From: Acholeplasma equirhinis
Lineage (GTDB): Bacteria; Bacillota_I; Bacilli_A; Acholeplasmatales; Acholeplasmataceae
Direction: 5' to 3'
Assembly (NCBI RefSeq): GCF_017052655.1
Contig: NZ_JAFIDC010000001.1
Location: forward strand, 248,001-312,000
DNA: 64,000 bases
Positions 16,963 through 25,923 of the stretch are shown here, one piece after another (position 1 is the stretch's first letter; each line of letters starts with the position of its first letter). A program made the position numbers and the translations under genes. Below the pieces are notes generated by a model. That model ran no database searches and was not told the origin of the DNA. It was given only the letters and a program-made list of their open reading frames with translations.

Positions 16963-17087
16963 AAACAGTCATAGCCGTATTACAATGACACAAATCCACA
17001 GTACATTATTAGTATATTAAATTAGAACGAAAGGAGTAAAGATTTAAATAAGTCTTAAGTACTAACTTAATACAGTTTAAATCTTAC

Positions 17088-17981
17088 ATGAATATAATGT
17101 TTAAATCTAAATTTTTAGAAGGTGTAGATTTATCAAAATCTAATGCAGTCTACACACTAAATAATGGTGTAAAAATCCCGGTTGTCGGTTTTGGTACTTG
17201 GCAAGTTAAAGATGGGGAAGAAGCATATCATTCTGTACTACATGCACTTAAGGTAGGTTACAGGCACATTGATACTGCAGAAGCATACAGAAATGAAGAA
17301 TCCGTTGGTAGAGCGATTAAAGACTCAGGTGTTCCAAGAGAAGAAGTATTTATTACAACAAAACTATGGAATAAGCATGCAACTTATGAAGATGCTAAAA
17401 AAGCATTTGAAGAAAGTTTAAAAAAACTAGGTTTGGACTATGTGGATTTATATATTATTCATTGGCCAAATCCATATATGCATCGTCCAAATTGGGAAGT
17501 AAGAAACAAGGAAGTTTATCATGCGATGGAGGATCTCTACTTTGAAGGTAAAGTTCGTGCAATTGGTGTCTCAAATTTTAGAGTGCATCATTTAGAGGCA
17601 TTACTTAAGACGGCAAAAGTGGTTCCAACAGTTAACCAAATTTTTGTTAATCCAAGTGATCAACAAGAAGAAGTTGTTTCATTTGGAGAAAAACATGGCA
17701 TTTTAACAGAAGCTTATTCTCCACTTGGTACTGGTAAGATTTTTGAATTAACTGAATTAAATGTACTTGCAAGTAAATACCAAAAATCAATCGGACAAAT
17801 TGTCTTAAGATGGAGTTTGGAACATGGATATTTACCACTTCCAAAATCTGTTACACCAAGTCGTATTAAAGAAAACCTAGAATTATTTGACTTCAAATTA
17901 GATGAAGATGATATTTTAAAACTAGATGAACTACATGGTGCATTTGGATTAACATCAGATCCTGATCAAGTAGACTGGTAA
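17088..17981 (+). CDS. Aldo/keto reductase
   Basis: A NADPH-dependent cytosolic reductase of the AKR5-like group (2,5-diketogluconate or methylglyoxal reductase type). The catalytic tetrad is visible: Asp and Tyr in GYRHIDTAEAYRNE, Lys in ITTKLWNKH, His in IIHWPNP; cofactor loops GVSNF and LPKSVTPSRIKENLELFDF. 297 residues is slightly long because of a 20-residue N-terminal addition. Neither ATG (17088 or 17097) has a ribosome binding site, and the IS110 element lies directly upstream, so its native promoter and perhaps its start were displaced. Confidence 0.85.
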   Translation: MNIMFKSKFLEGVDLSKSNAVYTLNNGVKIPVVGFGTWQVKDGEEAYHSVLHALKVGYRHIDTAEAYRNEESVGRAIKDSGVPREEVFITTKLWNKHATYEDAKKAFEESLKKLGLDYVDLYIIHWPNPYMHRPNWEVRNKEVYHAMEDLYFEGKVRAIGVSNFRVHHLEALLKTAKVVPTVNQIFVNPSDQQEEVVSFGEKHGILTEAYSPLGTGKIFELTELNVLASKYQKSIGQIVLRWSLEHGYLPLPKSVTPSRIKENLELFDFKLDEDDILKLDELHGAFGLTSDPDQVDW

Positions 17982-17992
17982 AAGAATAATTC

Positions 17993-18021
17993 TTGTAATA
18001 AATACCTATTGATTGTATACT
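17993..18021 (+). promoter_or_regulatory. Promoter of the 18096 gene
   Basis: TTGTAA (17993-17998), 17-bp spacer, TATACT (18016-18021). Transcription would start about 18028, just before the shared leader. Confidence 0.65.
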
Positions 18022-18035
18022 TTATGTAATTAAAT

Positions 18036-18095
18036 AGTTTACCTTGGTACATGGGGTAATACAGATTAAATCTGTAAAAATTAAAGGAGATACTT
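18036..18095 (+). promoter_or_regulatory. Candidate structured 5' leader (copy 2)
   Basis: Homologous to the leader at 838-908. CCTTGGTAC, GGGGTAAT, then hairpin ACAGAT (18061-18066), loop TAA, ATCTGT (18070-18075), then AAAGGAGATACTTATG. Compared with copy 1, one stem pair changed from G-C to A-T on both sides. The outer stem of copy 1 is only weakly matched here. ATACT (18090-18094) and AGTAT (18102-18106) again put the start codon in a loop. Confidence 0.5.
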
Positions 18096-18302
18096 ATGAA
18101 TAGTATTCGAATTAAAGTACCAAGTGATTTAATTGTAGCTTTCTATCCACATCCTGAACCATATGGTGATAACTATTTTGTTGTCGATTTAGAGAATGGA
18201 ATGTACACTGATGTGTTTGAAATGGAGAATGAATTCTACACGATAACGAATGATACAAAATTAATTAGTTATCTAAACAAAAAAAGAAAAGGTCTGATTT
18301 AA
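18096..18302 (+). pseudogene. Truncated paralogue of the 909 gene
   Basis: 68 residues. The first 55 or so closely match the 909 protein (FYPHPEPYGD, VVDLENGMYTDVF, TITNDTKLISYLNKK), with matching ribosome binding site and leader. Then the sequence runs into RKGLI and stops inside the loop of a terminator, so the C-terminal 100 residues are missing. This is most simply a deletion that joined the 5' half to a terminator. A functional short form cannot be excluded since promoter, leader and frame are all intact. Confidence 0.7.
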
Positions 18303-18313
18303 TCAGGCCTTTT
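18287..18313. terminator. Bidirectional terminator
   Basis: AAAAGGTCTGAT (18287-18298) pairs with ATCAGGCCTTTT (18302-18313) with one wobble pair, A-rich before and T-rich after. It serves the 18096 gene and the convergent amylase gene. Confidence 0.85.
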
Positions 18314-18320
18314 CATTCTT

Positions 18321-19808
18321 TTAGACACGTTTATATGGTGTGTAACTCTTTTCTGGTTCTGTTTTAGGTTTGATGACTACAAAACCATAAGGTTCAATAT
18401 TAAATTCCATTAAACCAGCAAGTAAAGTTACCGGTTCAATTTTACCGAAGACATAATTAAATCCACTAAAATTCATGAGTTTTGAATCTTTAAGTAAAAC
18501 AGTTTCTTTAACTTGTTGATTTGTTGGATTAACGACAACGATACAAGTATCTTTAACATTATTGGTTAATCTCATAAAAGAAATTAACTGATCAGAATCA
18601 ATTGGGATAAAGTCACCAATTTTTAAGGCTCTATTATCTTTATGTAGTTTAATAAGTGATTTAGTCCAAGCAAGTGTTTTATTTTCTTCACTTACTAAAT
18701 CCCAACGCATCGGTGCTCTATTTGCAGGGTCAAAGCCACCATCCATGCCAAGTTCAGTTCCATAATATAAATTAGGAGAACCAGGTAATGTAAATTGTAG
18801 AACTTGTGCAAGCTGTTGAAGTTTTTCTGTTTCAAGTAGATTTTTCAGTCTAGGTACATCATGGTTATCTAATAAGTTCCAAGATTTTAAAATCGGTTCA
18901 ATACCAGCATCGTTAATTGTATCAGTGATCATTTTCAATGCTTTTTTAGCAGAGATTTCACCACGAAGTAATCTCAAGGTGATTTCTCTGAAAGTGAAAT
19001 TCATAACACCATCAATAGATTTTAACCATTTTTCAGGATAGTTCCAAATTTCACCGACGATCATTGTATCTTCTTTATCAAGTCTTGCATGATCGCGTAA
19101 ATCTTTTAGGATATTAAATCCGATATCAAATGCAACATCCAGTCTCCAACCATCTACACCTTGTTTAATATATGAACGGATAACAGAATCATTTGAACGA
19201 TAAATGTAATCTTTTACTGAATCGTTTTCTAAATTAAGTTCAGGTAAACTCGGTGCATCTGCCCAAAGTCTAACACCTCTTGGGTATTTTTGATTGAAAT
19301 CAAAGAAATCACGGAATCCCTCGTTTTTAAGTGCTTTTTGGAATAAAGGATTATTGATACCAACATGATTGAAAACACCATCTAACATGATTTTCATGTT
19401 ATTACTATGGATATTTGAGATCAATTGTTGCAAATCTTCCTTAGTTCCGAACTCTTTTGAAATTTCAAGATAATCGGTGGCATCATATTTGTGGTTTGAT
19501 AATGATTCACATATAGGATTTAAATATAAAACATCCATACCGAGATTTTTGATGTAATCTATTTTTTCTGTTACACCTTTTAAGTCACCACCCCAAAAGT
19601 CGAGTTCGTGTGACCAATATCTAACATCTTCTAAAAAAGTACCACCTTTTGGAAGTTCACCCCAAGGTTTTAGATTTTTAGGATAAGGATAAAGGTTCCT
19701 TTTTTCTTCGATGGTTTTAGATGAGTAAAAACGATCCACAAGTACTTGATAGACTAAAGCACCATTTCGCCAATCTTTTTCTCTGATATCAAATTTATTT
19801 TCTGACAT
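18321..19808 (-). CDS. GH13 alpha-amylase family enzyme (neopullulanase / maltodextrin-degrading type)
   Basis: 495 residues, cytoplasmic (no signal peptide). GH13 blocks: YQVLVDRFY, WGGDLKGVTEKIDYIKNLG, LDGVFNHVG (I), GWRLDVAFD (II, nucleophile), IVGEIWNYP (III, acid/base), LLDNHDVPR (IV). YLNPICESLSNHKYDATDY fits neopullulanase and cyclomaltodextrinase enzymes, but the N-terminal dimer domain of those is absent. It likely breaks imported maltodextrins. It is a single gene, divergent from 20032, and its promoter region holds a LacI-type operator. Confidence 0.88.
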   Translation of the reverse strand: MSENKFDIREKDWRNGALVYQVLVDRFYSSKTIEEKRNLYPYPKNLKPWGELPKGGTFLEDVRYWSHELDFWGGDLKGVTEKIDYIKNLGMDVLYLNPICESLSNHKYDATDYLEISKEFGTKEDLQQLISNIHSNNMKIMLDGVFNHVGINNPLFQKALKNEGFRDFFDFNQKYPRGVRLWADAPSLPELNLENDSVKDYIYRSNDSVIRSYIKQGVDGWRLDVAFDIGFNILKDLRDHARLDKEDTMIVGEIWNYPEKWLKSIDGVMNFTFREITLRLLRGEISAKKALKMITDTINDAGIEPILKSWNLLDNHDVPRLKNLLETEKLQQLAQVLQFTLPGSPNLYYGTELGMDGGFDPANRAPMRWDLVSEENKTLAWTKSLIKLHKDNRALKIGDFIPIDSDQLISFMRLTNNVKDTCIVVVNPTNQQVKETVLLKDSKLMNFSGFNYVFGKIEPVTLLAGLMEFNIEPYGFVVIKPKTEPEKSYTPYKRV

Positions 19809-19874
19809 GATTTTGCACCTCTAGAAATATTATACCCTTTATTCATGAAGACTCAAAATGACTCCTTCACAAAG

Positions 19875-19887
19875 TGAAACGCTTTCA
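19875..19887. promoter_or_regulatory. LacI/CcpA-like operator
   Basis: TGAAACGCTTTCA is a near-perfect inverted repeat (TGAAA and TTTCA around CGC). It lies 67 bp upstream of the amylase start, between it and the divergent gene at 20032. Carbon control of the amylase by a LacI-family protein is the likely purpose. Confidence 0.55.
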
Positions 19888-20031
19888 TATCATAAGTTGT
19901 GTAACAAAATGTAAAAACTTTCACACACTTACATTTTCTGTTATAACTTTCTTTGCAAATAACTTTTATTTTATGTAGACTAAAGGTGTAGAAAACGATA
20001 CAGAAAAATTAAATAAAAAGGAGAACGTATC

Positions 20032-20214
20032 ATGGGAACAAAAGACAAATTAGCAGCAATCAGAGAGGCAGTCTTAGCTAGACTAAAAGAAGTCTACAAG
20101 AAGGATGAATTTGCAAAAGAAGCAAAAACTTTAGAGTATATTATGTGTATCATTGAAGCTGATGATAAACTTGTAGATTTTGCAAAAGAATGTTTAATCA
20201 GAACATACGAATAA
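20032..20214 (+). CDS. Small helical protein, unknown (60 aa)
   Basis: A short, mostly helical and charged protein (KLAAIREAVLARLKEVYKKDEFAKEAK), no signal peptide. AAAAAGGAGAACG precedes the ATG and a strong terminator follows at 20243, which makes it a convincing single-gene unit. Family and role are unknown. Confidence 0.65.
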   Translation: MGTKDKLAAIREAVLARLKEVYKKDEFAKEAKTLEYIMCIIEADDKLVDFAKECLIRTYE

Positions 20215-20242
20215 TCAATTAAAGAAACCTCTTCATAATGTG

Positions 20243-20287
20243 CCTACCTATTCATAACCCCTTTAGGTTTGTTAGGTAGGTTTTTAT
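20243..20287 (+). terminator. Terminator of the 60-aa gene
   Basis: CCTACCTA (20243-20250) pairs with TAGGTAGG (20273-20280); inside, AACC pairs with GGTT; then a T-run. Confidence 0.85.
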
Positions 20288-20350
20288 TTTTAAATGATTT
20301 TGTTATAATGAGAATACATTATAATCAATTAAAAATCATATAAAGGATAA

Positions 20351-21061
20351 GTGTATTCATTGATGGGGAATAATTCTAAATTTGTGCAAAATCGTAAGCT
20401 TTGGTATAGAGGCCTTAAAAAGCTTATGCATGGAAGATATAAAAAACCAGAATTTATCTATTTAGGTGAGAAACCAAAAGAAGGATCAATCATACTTTCT
20501 AATCATGTAGGAACAGATGCACCAATGTCTTTAGAAATCTATGCTGATTTTCATTTAAGAATGTGGGGAACACATGAAATGAATTCAGGATTAATCAAAA
20601 TGTATAAATATCAATCGAGAGTCTATTATCATGAAAAGAAACATTGGAATTTACATTTAGCACGTTTATTTTGTTTAATAGCAAGTCCACTAACAAATCT
20701 TTTCTATAAAGGGTTAAAACTCATTTCAACGTATAAAGATTTTAGATTCAAGTATACATTAGAAGAAAGCTTAAATGTAATCAAACATACAAAAGAAAAT
20801 ATTGTAATATTTCCAGAAAAATCTGATGCAGGTTATTTGGATCAACTTCAAGGATTTCATGAAGGATTTGTAATACTTGCAGAATACTTATTAAAAAGAG
20901 ATATTGATGTACCAATTTACGTATCTTATTTCAATAAAGAGAAGATGACTTATACTTTTGGAAAACCTGAATTATATAGTGAATTAAAAAATAAATTTAA
21001 TGATCGAAGAGAAATTGCAGAGTATTTAGTAGCTGCTTGTAATGAACTTTATAGTATATAA
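20351..21061 (+). CDS. Acyltransferase-like protein (PlsC/LPLAT family)
   Basis: 236 residues. SIILSNHVGTDAP at about residues 46-58 resembles the NHX4D acyltransferase block, though the spacing from His to Asp is one residue short, and NIVIFPEKSD near residue 155 takes the place of the FPEG block. It probably acts in phospholipid or glycolipid synthesis at the membrane. Two starts fit: GTG 20351 with AAAGGA nearby (used here), or ATG 20363. The altered first motif leaves activity uncertain. Confidence 0.65.
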   Translation: MYSLMGNNSKFVQNRKLWYRGLKKLMHGRYKKPEFIYLGEKPKEGSIILSNHVGTDAPMSLEIYADFHLRMWGTHEMNSGLIKMYKYQSRVYYHEKKHWNLHLARLFCLIASPLTNLFYKGLKLISTYKDFRFKYTLEESLNVIKHTKENIVIFPEKSDAGYLDQLQGFHEGFVILAEYLLKRDIDVPIYVSYFNKEKMTYTFGKPELYSELKNKFNDRREIAEYLVAACNELYSI

Positions 21062-21157
21062 ATTGGTTTGTTTAAGATAAGATATATAATTCGCTTGATA
21101 TAGCGATTTATAATTGTTACAATGTATTCAACTTTATAAATGAAATCAGGTGTTATT

Positions 21158-22150
21158 TTGGAAAAGTTCGTTAAAGAATTATTAACAGAAAATATATTAA
21201 TGCGCATATCAAGTAGATACAAAGTTGAGAGAAAAGCGTTAACTTTTATCGGTGGATTTGAAAATTATATTTATGGATTTGAGAAAGATAATAAGTCATA
21301 TGTTGTTAGAGTTTCTCATAGCTCACATCGTGATTTAGAAGATATCAAATCCGAACTTGATTTTGTCTTTTACCTTGCGACAAATGGTGCAAAAGTTTCA
21401 ATGCCTGTTTTAACAATTGATCAAAATCTTGTTGAAAAAATAGATGCATCTGATGGGTCATATTTTATTATTTCAGCATTTACAAAAGCTGAAGGAAAAG
21501 CACCGAAAATAGAAGATTTTAGTACAGATTTTTTCATCAATTATGGAAAAGTCATTGGTCAATTTCATAGATTAACTCAAAATTATACGCCTTCACCTGG
21601 TATAAAAAAGAGATTTGTTTGGTATGAAGACCAAGTATTAGTTGAAGCAGATAAGTATTTAGATACAAACGATAAAATTATCTTAGACAGATTAAAAGAA
21701 GTGATGGATGAAATTAAAAAAATCCCAAAAACACATGAGAATTTTGGACTCATTCATACGGATGTCCATATGGGTAATTTCTTCATTAAAGATAATCAAT
21801 TTACTGTCTTTGATTTTGATGATGCAAGTTATCATTATTTTATTAGTGATATTGCAATATTCTTATATTATTTAACTTGGTTTACAAATGAAGTTGATCG
21901 ACTTAAATATGGAAATTTCTTTATGATCAACTTTATGAAGGGTTATAAAGAAGAATTCAATTTATCTAAAGAAGATTTCATACATATTGATAAATTCTTG
22001 AAACTAAGAGAGATTTTACTCTACATCAATGTATATAAAACACTTGATGTAGAAAAAGATGAATTTGCGAAAAGATACATTGAAAGATATCGTGATAAAA
22101 TCATTAATCGTGTTCGTTTCATTGAATTAAACTTTGAAGATTATATATAA
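21158..22150 (+). CDS. Phosphotransferase-like protein (APH / homoserine kinase II fold)
   Basis: About 330 residues. Conserved kinase-like blocks: a nucleotide loop near GGFENYIYGF, the catalytic HTDVHMGNFF (H-x-D-x4-N) and the metal-binding VFDFDDASYHYF. This fold phosphorylates small hydroxyl compounds such as choline, homoserine or sugars. The start is probably TTG 21158, which has AGGTG seven bases before it; an ATG at 21140 in frame lacks this. A terminator (22157) follows. Confidence 0.8.
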   Translation: MEKFVKELLTENILMRISSRYKVERKALTFIGGFENYIYGFEKDNKSYVVRVSHSSHRDLEDIKSELDFVFYLATNGAKVSMPVLTIDQNLVEKIDASDGSYFIISAFTKAEGKAPKIEDFSTDFFINYGKVIGQFHRLTQNYTPSPGIKKRFVWYEDQVLVEADKYLDTNDKIILDRLKEVMDEIKKIPKTHENFGLIHTDVHMGNFFIKDNQFTVFDFDDASYHYFISDIAIFLYYLTWFTNEVDRLKYGNFFMINFMKGYKEEFNLSKEDFIHIDKFLKLREILLYINVYKTLDVEKDEFAKRYIERYRDKIINRVRFIELNFEDYI

Positions 22151-22156
22151 TTTATA

Positions 22157-22182
22157 AAATCGCTTATTATAGCGATTTTTTT
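22157..22182 (+). terminator. Terminator followed at once by a -10 box
   Basis: AAATCGCT (22157-22164) pairs with AGCGATTT (22171-22178), then T. TATAAT at 22185-22190 begins the next transcription unit. Confidence 0.8.
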
Positions 22183-22226
22183 GTTATAATGAGATTAAAA
22201 CATAAACGAAAATGGGATAGGTAGAT

Positions 22227-23150
22227 ATGAAAAATAAAATAATTCAAAAACTTGGGTTAGTGGAAACTAACGGTCTTTATTTTATTGAGCGAGATGGATT
22301 TAAATTTCAAATTGTTGAAGCAAAAAATGGAATTTTTAAAGTTCCATTAATTGTTATGATTTTTAATCGTTCTTTATCAAACGATGAATTTAAAGTAATT
22401 TCAAAAGGTAATCCGCTTGCATTACGTGGTGTATTATTTGATGTTTTTAAACCGAAAAATGCAATTTATTATGGATTAATGATAGATAAAATGGATAAAC
22501 TTAATGAATTTTTAGATAAGCAAGTAGCTAAATATAGCGCATTAGGTTTAGAACAATTGACAGAAGATATTACAGGTAGTGATGTAACAGATGGTTATAA
22601 GTACATGAATTTTACAGCAATGAGTGGTCAAATCTTATTAAATAATGTAGAGGTTCCTGTTAATCTTAATAAGTTTGAAGCAGAAATAAAACTTGAAGAA
22701 GAAAAATTAAAAGATGAAGCAGTTGATGTCAAGAAGTATCCAGTTGCACTCCTCATGGCACTTGTTGGTGCTTTTGTTGGTGCGATTCCCTCTTTAATTC
22801 TTTATTCGTTTGGATATATGCACGCACTTGTTTTCATGATTATTCCACTTGTCTCTTTTACACTGTATAAACAATTTAAAGGTCCAAAAACAATCCCACC
22901 CATCATTTTTATTGGTATTGTTGGTGCAATTGCTGCAGTCGGTACATATATTTATGGATTAAGTACGATTGCTGAAGCATATGATGTTCCATTCAATTTA
23001 TTGTTTGAAGATGCTGAATTTGTTGCGATTATTATCGAAGATCTTTTATTTACAGTTCTATTCTACGCGATTGGTTTATATTTCTCATGGCGTTTTATGT
23101 ATAAAGAAACAACAGCTAAAAGGTTAAAAGATATTCAAAATATAAAGTAG
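22227..23150 (+). CDS. Membrane protein with N-terminal soluble domain, unknown
   Basis: 307 residues. The first 170 are soluble, with an acidic coiled segment (EAEIKLEEEKLKDE); the second part has four hydrophobic helices in two pairs (VALLMALVGAFVGAIPSLILY, IIFIGIVGAIAAVGTYIYG and others). No transport signature or enzyme motif is seen. GGGATAGG precedes the ATG. Role unknown. Confidence 0.7.
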   Translation: MKNKIIQKLGLVETNGLYFIERDGFKFQIVEAKNGIFKVPLIVMIFNRSLSNDEFKVISKGNPLALRGVLFDVFKPKNAIYYGLMIDKMDKLNEFLDKQVAKYSALGLEQLTEDITGSDVTDGYKYMNFTAMSGQILLNNVEVPVNLNKFEAEIKLEEEKLKDEAVDVKKYPVALLMALVGAFVGAIPSLILYSFGYMHALVFMIIPLVSFTLYKQFKGPKTIPPIIFIGIVGAIAAVGTYIYGLSTIAEAYDVPFNLLFEDAEFVAIIIEDLLFTVLFYAIGLYFSWRFMYKETTAKRLKDIQNIK

Positions 23151-23198
23151 TTAATAAGAAGTTAAGGTAAGGCATTTAAATATTTTCAGTAGTGATAA

Positions 23199-23229
23199 AA
23201 ATACGGTACTTACAAGTGCCGTATTTTCT
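23199..23229 (+). terminator. Terminator
   Basis: AAATACGGTACTT (23199-23211) pairs with AAGTGCCGTATTT (23214-23226) with one wobble pair, followed by TTCTTT. Confidence 0.8.
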
Positions 23230-23360
23230 TTATTGGATGTCTCATTTTTAACACAATTGAGTATAAAAATAAGAAATTTGAAGTTTCATATCAAATAACA
23301 AGATATTTATATATCTTATGTTAAAATAGTAAAGGTTTATTACATGGGAGGATATCAAAC

Positions 23361-24944
23361 ATGCTAAATGTATCGAACGTTACTTATCAAATTGGAAAAG
23401 ATATTTTATTTGAAGATGTCAATATAAAATTTACAGAAGGAAACTGTTATGGGGTCATTGGTGCTAATGGTGCCGGTAAATCTACACTATTAAAACTATT
23501 AAGTGGTAAATTACAAGTTTCTAAAGGTACAATTTCATATCCACAAACAAAACGTATGTCTGTTCTAGAACAAGACCACTTTAAGTATGACAATTTTACA
23601 GTCATGGAAACTGTTTTAATGGGTAACCAAAAACTTTTTTCTGTAATGAAAGAAAAAGAAGCAATCTACATGAAGGAAGACTTTACGGATGCTGACGGTG
23701 TCAGAGCTGGTGAACTCGAAGAGTTATTTGACCAAATGAATGGTTGGAATGCTGAATCTGATGCTGCAATTTTACTATCTGGATTAGGTGTTGAACCTAA
23801 ATTCCATTATGAGCAAATGGCAAATTTAGAAGGTAATTTGAAAGTTAAAGTTTTACTTGCAAGAGCGATCTTTGACAATCCTGATATTTTACTATTAGAC
23901 GAACCAACAAACCACTTGGACATTGAAGCTGTACGTTGGTTAGAAAACTTCTTAATTGATTTTGAAAATACAGTTATTGTTGTATCACATGATCGTTATT
24001 TCTTAAATAAAGTTTGTACACATATTGTTGATATCGACTACAAGACTGTTAATCTTTTTGCAGGCAATTATGATTTCTGGTACGAATCAAGTCAATTAAT
24101 GCTTAAACAAATGAAAGAACAAAATAAGAAGTCTGAAGAAAAAATTAAGGAACTTCAAGATTTCATTTCTAGATTTAGTGCAAATGCATCTAAATCTAAA
24201 CAAGCAACTTCACGTAAAAAATTACTTGATAAAATTGAATTAAATGAAATTAAACCTTCAACTAGACGCTATCCATATATTAATTTTAAGATTGAGAAAC
24301 CTTTAGGTGATGATATCTTAAAAGTAGAAAACTTAACCAAGACTGTAAATGGTAAAAAGATCTTAGATAACATTTCATTTACAATTGGTAAAGAAGATAA
24401 GATCGTATTTGTTGGTTTAAATCAAAAAGCACATACCATGTTATTTGATATCATAGCCGGTAAAGAAACTGCGGATAGTGGTGTAATTCGTTGGGGTCAA
24501 ACAACGAATGTAGGTTATTTTGAAAAAGATCATAATTATGAATTTACAACAGATACTAAAATGGTTGATTGGTTAACTGATTACTCACCAAATAAAGAAT
24601 CCGCATATGTTAGAGGATTCCTTGGTCGTATGTTATTCTCAGGTGATGATGCACTTAAATCAATTAAAGTTTTATCTGGTGGTGAAAAAGTTAGACTTTT
24701 AATGAGTCGTATGATGATTTTATCCAAGAATGTTTTAATTCTTGATGAACCGACGAACCATTTAGATATGGAAACTATTACTGCACTTAATAAAGGATTA
24801 CAAGAGTTCCAAGGTGTCGTATTATTTACGACACAAGATCATCAACTTGCATCAACAGTTTCAACTAAACTTTTCGAAGTTAAAGAAGATGGTAAACTGA
24901 TTGAACACATTGATTCATACGAAACATATCTAGAAACATTATAA
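23361..24944 (+). CDS. ABC-F family ATPase, YkpA/YbiT type
   Basis: 527 residues, two ABC domains joined by a charged linker (RFSANASKSKQATSRKK), no membrane part; ABC-F proteins act on ribosomes. Domain 1: Walker A GANGAGKST, Walker B ILLLDEPTNHLD, but signature NLEGNLKVKV instead of LSGGQ. Domain 2: intact signature LSGGEKVRLL and LILDEPTNHLD, but Walker A is replaced by GLNQKAHTMLF and the switch histidine by Gln (TTQDHQL). As I recall, YkpA-type proteins share the weak second Walker A; the lost histidine is less usual. One of the two composite ATP sites should be inactive. Promoter and ribosome site (GGGAGGAT) are good. Confidence 0.9.
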   Translation: MLNVSNVTYQIGKDILFEDVNIKFTEGNCYGVIGANGAGKSTLLKLLSGKLQVSKGTISYPQTKRMSVLEQDHFKYDNFTVMETVLMGNQKLFSVMKEKEAIYMKEDFTDADGVRAGELEELFDQMNGWNAESDAAILLSGLGVEPKFHYEQMANLEGNLKVKVLLARAIFDNPDILLLDEPTNHLDIEAVRWLENFLIDFENTVIVVSHDRYFLNKVCTHIVDIDYKTVNLFAGNYDFWYESSQLMLKQMKEQNKKSEEKIKELQDFISRFSANASKSKQATSRKKLLDKIELNEIKPSTRRYPYINFKIEKPLGDDILKVENLTKTVNGKKILDNISFTIGKEDKIVFVGLNQKAHTMLFDIIAGKETADSGVIRWGQTTNVGYFEKDHNYEFTTDTKMVDWLTDYSPNKESAYVRGFLGRMLFSGDDALKSIKVLSGGEKVRLLMSRMMILSKNVLILDEPTNHLDMETITALNKGLQEFQGVVLFTTQDHQLASTVSTKLFEVKEDGKLIEHIDSYETYLETL

Positions 24945-24951
24945 AACTAAC

Positions 24952-24982
24952 AAGTCTAGTACTTAAGTACTGGACTTTTTTA
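24952..24982 (+). terminator. Terminator of the ABC-F gene
   Basis: AAGTCTAGTACTT (24952-24964) pairs with AAGTACTGGACTT (24965-24977), followed by T. Confidence 0.8.
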
Positions 24983-25038
24983 TAAATGAGTATTTAATGT
25001 TAAAATTAAATTAGAAGAATCAATAAAGAGGTGTCAAT

Positions 25039-25785
25039 ATGAAAAGTTTAGTAAGTGTTTTTTTAACATCGTTATTTGTAGTTTTCTTAACTGCATGTTT
25101 TGGAACAAGAACCGATCTATTTTATTTATCAGTCGAAGAAACTACATATTCAATTTCATCGGATGAAACACTACCTGAACTTTTTGGATATCAAATTGAG
25201 TCTATAGAACTTGAATTTACTGATTTAAATCAAACTGTCAATGATGACTACACATATGAAAAGAACGAATTTGGTGATTTTTCATATTCTGATATCAAAC
25301 TTTATCAAATTAATCTTATGATTAGACTCAATGGTGGTTCACCATTTGATGTTAATTTAGAATTTGGTGGTAATGCGAATCCAGGAAGAAAAAATGCTTA
25401 TAAATTTACTGCAAACATTCCACAACTACATCATGAAACAAGTGAATATAGAATCGTATTAGAACTAAATAGTAATACTGGTGGTAATTTCAATAAACTT
25501 GGTTATATTTTGATTCAATTCATTAATAATAAATCATCAGAATATGATCATATCTATAATCTTAGAACTGAAATTGAAAATCAAAGAATTAAATCACTTA
25601 ATAATTTAGATAATTTATTTTATAATTTCAAAAGAGCTGACTACACACAAGAAAATTGGAACCTTTTATTTTCAATTGAAAAAGATGCAAGATCTGCGAT
25701 AAATCAAGCTGAAACTAAAGAAGAAATCTTACAATTTTTTAGTAAAGCAGTATCAGATTTGAATGCAGTTCCAAAAATAAATTAA
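25039..25785 (+). CDS. Lipoprotein, unknown
   Basis: 248 residues. N-terminal KSL, hydrophobic core and lipobox LTAC give a lipid-anchored surface protein. The first half has beta-rich segments (YSISSDETLPELFGYQIESIELEF), the last 60 residues are helical (FKRADYTQENWNLLFSIEKDARSAINQAETKEE). I know no family. AAGAGGTG precedes the ATG. Single gene with terminator at 25833. Confidence 0.7.
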   Translation: MKSLVSVFLTSLFVVFLTACFGTRTDLFYLSVEETTYSISSDETLPELFGYQIESIELEFTDLNQTVNDDYTYEKNEFGDFSYSDIKLYQINLMIRLNGGSPFDVNLEFGGNANPGRKNAYKFTANIPQLHHETSEYRIVLELNSNTGGNFNKLGYILIQFINNKSSEYDHIYNLRTEIENQRIKSLNNLDNLFYNFKRADYTQENWNLLFSIEKDARSAINQAETKEEILQFFSKAVSDLNAVPKIN

Positions 25786-25832
25786 TGTAAACTAGATGAT
25801 TGAGAATACTTTAAAGACTTGAAAAATAAGTG

Positions 25833-25864
25833 AAAGTTTGATACTTTTGTATCAGGCTTTTTTC
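25833..25864 (+). terminator. Terminator of the lipoprotein gene
   Basis: AAAGTTTGATAC (25833-25844), loop TTTT, GTATCAGGCTTT (25849-25860), then T. The arm resembles the last hairpin of the repeat family at 1441-3347 but the upstream blocks are absent. Confidence 0.8.
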
Positions 25865-25923
25865 TTTTAATATTTATGCATATTATAGTGCTATAATTAA
25901 ATCATGAATTGTGAGGGAAAAAT

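Larger units (their letters stand above)
15549..17067 (-). mobile_element. IS110-family insertion element, complete
   Basis: About 1.5 kb containing one DEDD transposase and two noncoding ends. The heptamer ACTAACT occurs at 15542-15548 and again at 17061-17067; I take these as the junctions, which would leave one copy in the empty site. Near the two ends, TTAAAAGTCA and the complement of TAAGTCTTAA are partly inverted. No long terminal inverted repeats exist, as usual for this family. Exact ends are uncertain by several bases. Confidence 0.65.
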
